Shown one piece after another: positions 59,269 to 64,000 of a DNA stretch of 64,000 nt. The stretch's first letter is position 1. Every line of letters begins with the position of its first letter. Below the pieces are notes generated by a model that made no database searches, was not told where the DNA came from, and worked only from the letters and a program-made list of their open reading frames with translations. This DNA is from Calliphora vicina (Eukaryota > Arthropoda > Insecta > Diptera > Calliphoridae), in NCBI RefSeq assembly GCF_958450345.1, contig NC_088784.1, positions 75,355,747-75,419,746 of the forward strand, given 5' to 3'. The position numbers were made by a program, and so were the translations under genes.

Positions 59269-60639
59269 GTTATCTTGTGTATAACAGTATTTGCTATGGA
59301 AAATCTTTAGTATAAATGTATTTTCTATAGAAAATCATATGTATAACAGGCATTTCTATAGAAATCTCGTGCAGTATTTTCTAGAGAAAATCTTCAGTAT
59401 AACCGCATTTTCTAATTCCAAAATTTTTCACTTTTTTTTTAAACTTGTCCCGTTTTCTTTTGCATTTTTAAATCTATTACAATGACTACACTCTTTTATG
59501 TCACAGCAAAACCAGCACAAATATAGACTGTTGCTGCTGATTTTAGAATTTTATTGTTTGAATAAAAAAAAAAAACATATCTACGAGTATAATTCAAAAC
59601 TTAAAACAAAAAAAGGAAAAACTAAAAATAAAGCCAAAAAACTTTCTTATCAAACTTGTCTTAAAAATTTTGTGGTGGCACAAAAGTTAAGAGTGCATTT
59701 TGTGTAAAAGTTTCTGTCGAGGTTCGTTCTGTTATTCTCATGTTTTTTTTTTGCTTTTGTGTCTTTTTATTATATTTTTCGGTATGATTTCAAGATTTGT
59801 TTGTAAAACTTATAATTGAAAATTTTATGTAACATTTTAGTTTTTGTTCTTGTTGTTTTTGGTACTTTTTGTTGCATGTTCTAGAGCAGAAATTTTTGTT
59901 TTTTTAAAAAAAGGTGAGTTTTGTTTGTTGGACTTTTTCTTCCAGCACTTTATCTTCTTCTTCTGGTTTCTGCTGAAGTGGCAGTTGGACTAAAAACTAC
60001 TATAGTAGTAACTCATAGTTGATGATGAATGTACTTATGGAGGTATGTATGCATGTATGTTTGAAAGTGTAGGTAGGAAAAAAAAAGTAGTAAATTGCAG
60101 TTGGTATGAAGGAGGCCTAAAAGTTTTTTGATTTTTGTGTTCTTCTAGGTTTTTCTTTTTGTTTTTTTTTTGTTTTTCGAAAGTTTAATGCATATACAGT
60201 ATAAACTATTTTGTAATTTTGTCAGTTGACTAAATTTTTTGTTTTAGTTAGTACAAGTGAGTAGTAAGTATAGCAAAATTTGTAGACGATTCGTAAATTT
60301 ATATTTTGTTAAATTGTTTGTGTTTTATACTTCTACATGACTTCTTTATGTAGAGGGGTCTTTTGTACACCTTCAAAAGTTTATCTTATCGTTTTTATGC
60401 TTGTTTTATGTTTTATTTTTAAAGATGCACTGTGTAGTTATATAAAAGTTTTTATTGTTTCTTTTAACGTCTAGATTTTAGTTACTTATTTTGGGTGTAT
60501 TAAAAAAATTTTGTTTGATTATTTGTCTGAAAAGTTTATTTAAATCAATATTTAATGAATTCAGATTTAAACCATTAAATGCAAGCTTTCTCATTATTAA
60601 CAATATTTATATGATATACAAGTTAAGTCGATGCACTGG
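59269..60639. other. T-rich gene-free spacer
   Basis: 59270-59410 has short repeats of TATTTTCTATAGAAAATC. 59420-60450 is strongly T-rich on the plus strand with stretches like TTTGTTCTTGTTGTTTTTGG. It could be the long 3' UTR of a minus-strand gene outside the window, but no coding exon was found. No RNA gene recognised. Confidence 0.4.
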
Positions 60640-60850
60640 CTATAAGTCGGTAAATAGTGGTTCGAATGGAAAAAGGACGATAATCTGTGATCACTTATAG
60701 TTTTCAGCAAGAATATATTTTTCATTTAAAAGTTAACTGAAACATAAACGTGGATATAAGTCGGTTGTTCGAATGGAAAAAATACGATAATCTGTGATCA
60801 GTTATACATTCAAGCAAAATCGATTTTTGTATGAAAATTATGGAAAAAGG
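60640..60850. repeat. Two-unit tandem repeat related to the 113-bp satellite
   Basis: Two units: ATAAGTCGGTAAATAGTGGT and ATAAGTCGGTTGTTCGAATG, each followed by ACGATAATCTGTGATCA; the second then reads AAGCAAAATCGATTTTTGTA. Orientation is that of the 12.9-14.3 kb array and opposite to the 58 kb copy. Confidence 0.65.
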
Positions 60851-60967
60851 ACCAGTTTGTTAATATCCGGAATTAAAATAGTACTACTAAAATAAAAATA
60901 AAGTGACACTTATTCCTTTTTGTAAGTTCAAACTTCCCCTGCTTTTTGAGGGGCAAATTTCCTTTTT

Positions 60968-62330
60968 ACAGTGGTTTAAAAACTTATTTTTTTGATAATA
61001 ATTCGGTATCTTGGGAACTATTGGAGATATTGTTACGAAATTTCATATGGTTTTCGAGCTGATTTGTTCAGCTTCCTGGCGCTAATGGGGGCAAGTACGT
61101 AGCCCCTCAAAGTTGGTCGCCTCGGGTCTCAATTTTTTTTAAAGAAATCGTCAAAAATCCTTATAAATATAAATAGTCCTTGAGAAGATCTACAAAAAAT
61201 ACGCTTACAAGTGTAGGTTATCTCTATTAGTTGAAGAGATATTCAGGTTTATTGATTTATTTTTTTTAATTTTGCTCGATCTTTTTATGGTTTATTAGAT
61301 ATGGCGGACCTACGGAAGGACGAAATTTATTTTTAAAATATCAGCTATATCGGCGATAAAATTCTAAATAAAATAAAAAAAACTCCCTATAAAAAGTTAT
61401 ACGCATCCAAATTTGGAACTTGTAAAAAGGGCCGTTTTCTTAAGTTTTTTCCCAAAAAAGCCCATATATTTTTTCTTTTGTAGAAAAAAAAATTTCTTGG
61501 GACTATATAGAATTTTTATATGATCCAGAAATATAACTTAATGCAAAAGCGTAAAAAGAAAAATTTGGCTCACTTAAGCGAACATGCCACCCCCCAGTCC
61601 TATCCAAACTTAGCCAATTTAAAAAAAAAATTTCGGTTTGAGTAAAAAATTCTAAAAAGGCAAAGCACTGATCCATGAAAAAGCTCCATATTTGTATAAC
61701 GCCATATGTTTCTTAAATACTTACTAAGAATTTTTACTATCACACGGTAAATAACATCACAGTAGGTACTTTTCCAAAAACACTCAGTTTTTGGAACACA
61801 TTTTCCCCGTTTTTGGAATTTCGGTATTTGAAAATAAAAAATTTCAAAGGTGCTAGTGCCATTGATTTAAGGACATTTGAGTCTATATTGTTTCCAAATT
61901 TTGTTATGATATCTTTAATTGTTAAAATTTTACATTAATTCAAATTTTATATTTTTATTCGTGGAAAATCACCATATGATTTTTTTTTAGTTTTTAAGGT
62001 AAATGAAGTCCCAAAATTTTATAAAATTTTAAAAATTTGTACGTTTTTGTAGATCTTCTCAAGGACTATTTATATTCAAAATTTCTGCACATTCGGATCG
62101 TAAATGGATTTTTGGCGATTTTTTTTAAAAAATTTTAAACCCGAGGTGACAAACTTTGAGGTGCTACGTACTGGCCCCCATTAGCGTTAGGAAGCTGAAC
62201 AAACGTAAATTAACTCGAAAACACCTCAGCTCAAACCATGTGGAATTTCGTAACAATATCTCCAATAGTTCCCAAGATACCGAATTATTTTCAAAAAAAA
62301 AAGTTTCTAAACCACTGTGCCCCGCTGGAT
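60968..62330. mobile_element. Inverted-repeat element with CAGTGGTTTA ends
   Basis: ACAGTGGTTTAAAAACTT at about 60969 mirrors AAGTTTCTAAACCACTGT ending about 62321. Arms extend about 200 bp (GGTATCTTGGGAACTATTGG mirrors the CCAATAGTTCCCAAGATACC region; AGCTTCCTGGCGCTAATGGG mirrors CCCATTAGCGTTAGGAAGCT). About 1.36 kb, with no transposase recognised. Fragments recur at 42.5-43.3 and 47.0 kb. Confidence 0.78.
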
Positions 62331-62369
62331 CCTTGCCAGGGTACACTACTAACCTGTCATCATCAAAGA

Positions 62370-62840
62370 AAATTCACAAGGTATCATTAATCGAAAAGTA
62401 TCATTAAGTCCCAATTTGAGGATTCTTATTTATTCCGGATATATACATATCTAATTGCATGTTTCCAGGTTCATTATTATAAAATATTAAGGAAGTACCA
62501 TTCGAATAAAGAGAAAAGTACTAATAATCACCACCTTTGGATTCTTAGTCATTCAGAACCATATATGTATGCTTTATTTCATGATTCTAGGTAAATTATT
62601 ATAGAAAATTCAAAAAGTACCACTAGTGAACGAAAAAGTACAATTTGCTTTTTCTTTTTGGTACCTTAATCACTTAAAGTACCCTATATTTAATTCTTAC
62701 TTCACTCAGAAGTATATTAGCTAACTTTTAGGTCGATAACTTAAATAAATAAAAATATTAAAAAAGTACCATGGGAATAAAAAGTACCGATAACTTTTTT
62801 TCCTCTTGAATATCACAATACTCACTTTTTGTAAAACATA
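62370..62840. repeat. Degenerate tandem repeat, about 118-bp period
   Basis: AAAGTAYCATTA/AAAAGTAC words followed by GGATTCTTAGTCATTC-like text recur near 62397, 62514, 62633 and 62789 (spacings about 117, 119 and 156). A related single unit lies at 49.06-49.15 kb. Non-coding. Confidence 0.6.
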
Positions 62841-62969
62841 TGTGTCTCAAACGATTAAAAAATTACCAAAAATAAATCAAATTTTTGGCCATAACGGTGC
62901 GAATTTCCCAAAAAGTCCCAAATTCATATATGGTACGAGTATTTTTTGAGATTGACGATTTTGAATCAG

Positions 62970-63395
62970 TTATGGACAATATGGACTTCTAAATTTTGAC
63001 ACTTGATGGCGGCCATATTTTTGAAGCTACATCTACGAATTGGATGTCATTTGTTCAGTTTGTTTTGCCAAATCACCATGGATGGTTATAGCGTTCAACA
63101 ACATCGTTCCGAGCGTTATAGATCGATGATTATCAACTGAATTGTATGATGTAGATACCGGCCACACTGCTCATGCAACATTGGACATTCCGCGAGAGCG
63201 ATTTGAGAGCATAGTCATTTCACCTAGAGGTGATGTGAACTGGCAGGTCAATGCGAATAAACCACAAACCACAGCGGCCATCAAAGCCAACATAATCCAT
63301 GCCATTGGTAAAATTCAGTCCGAATTATGCGACAAAATTATGGTAAATTTTACATTTCGGATGCGTGCCACCCAGCGGAGTTTGTGGTTGACAGC
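62970..63395 (+). mobile_element. Decayed IS630/Tc1-mariner-type element, copy 4
   Basis: Matches copies 1 and 3: GACACTTGATGGCGGCCATA, ATGGATGGTTATAGCGTTCA, an ISPRGDVNW block and a TTAAIKANIIHAIGKIQSEL block in the open frame 63142-63390. The central catalytic part is missing. A different transposon fragment follows at the right junction. Confidence 0.78.
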
Positions 63396-63600
63396 CATTG
63401 ATAGAAGACTACCTCGTGATTTAAGCATGGATGCCCAGTTGAGGTCTCTACACCCGAAACAAATGAAAAAAATTACGATATGGTGTTGGCTGATCGGAGA
63501 TTGAAAGTTCGAGAGATTTGGAAAGCCATAGGCATCTCACATGGCTCGATAAATCTTAATTTTTGGAGGGGACAAAAAAAAAATTGGAGGAACTTTGGAC
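63395..63600 (+). mobile_element. mariner transposase N-terminal fragment
   Basis: The plus strand reads YDMVLADRRLKVREIWKAIG then ISHGSINL at about 63476-63560. This is the helix-turn-helix linker of a mariner transposase (R-L-K-V-R-E-I-A motif). The frame breaks afterwards; it is truncated on both sides. Confidence 0.75.
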
Positions 63601-63689
63601 ACATTGTATAGATCTCACGGTTTGAGCCTGAAAACCTCTTATTGTTTTAATGGGTTGTTGTTGTAGCAGCAGTGCTTGCTGAGTTTTAA

Positions 63690-64000
63690 AGGGGTCGGAG
63701 AGGCTTTCTCCTATTTGAGGACGCTTTGGTTATTTGTTTTTCTTTGGTATTTTCCAGGGTTTGATGTAGAGTGAATATCTGGTATATGGTGGACTTACCA
63801 GGTCTAAAACCGCACTGATACTTTCCTATCAGTTTGCTAGTGTATGGCATCAATCATTCACATATTACGCCATACCTCGGTAGTTGGTGCAAAGGGTAGA
63901 GCCTCTGCGAAGTCAATTAGTGTTATCGTGGAAACTAAATTTACCGACTGTTGGCCCAAAAACGTTCTCCTTCCCAATTTTGGCATTTTAATCGCCAAGG
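63690..64000 (-). mobile_element. LINE reverse transcriptase fragment (RTE-like), running off the window
   Basis: The minus strand reads SKLIGKYQCGFRPGKSTIYQ and IFTLHQTLENTKEKQITK at about 63840-63735. This is the FRPGKST block early in the reverse transcriptase domain of RTE-type LINEs. Upstream sequence toward 64000 is broken. The element continues beyond the window edge. Confidence 0.75.

Overview
The window is AT-rich nuclear DNA of a higher fly. The gene models match Drosophila genes closely (Y14/tsunagi, Van Gogh), the introns obey GT-AG, and the spacers and long introns are packed with transposon debris. This suggests a calyptrate fly such as a blow fly or house-fly relative. That placement is inference; no database search was possible.

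Seven protein-coding genes can be built exon by exon. (1) tsunagi/Y14, minus, 308-922, two exons. (2) Van Gogh/strabismus, plus, 3014-6538, two exons, with a dead LINE in its intron; it is divergent from tsunagi. (3) A PGM2-type phosphoglucomutase/phosphopentomutase, minus, 15067-17138, two exons. (4) A gustatory receptor (Gr), minus, 19986-21658, four exons. (5) A second Gr, plus, 24447-29859, whose last exon lies 3.8 kb downstream behind LINE and MITE insertions. (6) A pickpocket-type DEG/ENaC channel subunit, plus, 30134-37020, eight exons, with a nested transposon pile in intron 4. (7) An ABCG half-transporter, plus, 44142-54352, eight exons, with a 5.8 kb first intron full of repeats. The genes do not form a pathway; two Gr genes next to a pickpocket gene make a small chemosensory-type neighbourhood.

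The rest is mostly repeats. There is a clean 113-bp satellite array (12 copies, 12917-14268) with diverged relatives at 58.0 and 60.7 kb. Two KpnI-ended fold-back elements carry 9-bp target duplications. Three interspersed repeat families share a 5' TATACCC/GGGTATA hairpin and a 3' hairpin followed by CTTACTTGTT (Helentron/DINE-like by architecture). Five copies of an LTR-like repeat keep a conserved TATA box, one of them just upstream of the ABCG start codon. Further repeats are hAT-like elements (one with a perfect 8-bp duplication), decayed mariner and IS630/Tc1-mariner copies, several LINE fragments, and MITEs, some with identifiable target duplications.

No tRNA, rRNA, CRISPR or operon-like features were seen. 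No wholly new protein system was recognised. The strongest novelty candidates are the satellite family, the shared-hairpin repeat superfamily, the LTR-derived promoter upstream of the ABCG gene, and an internally deleted LINE that joins ORF1 in frame to the RNase H region.
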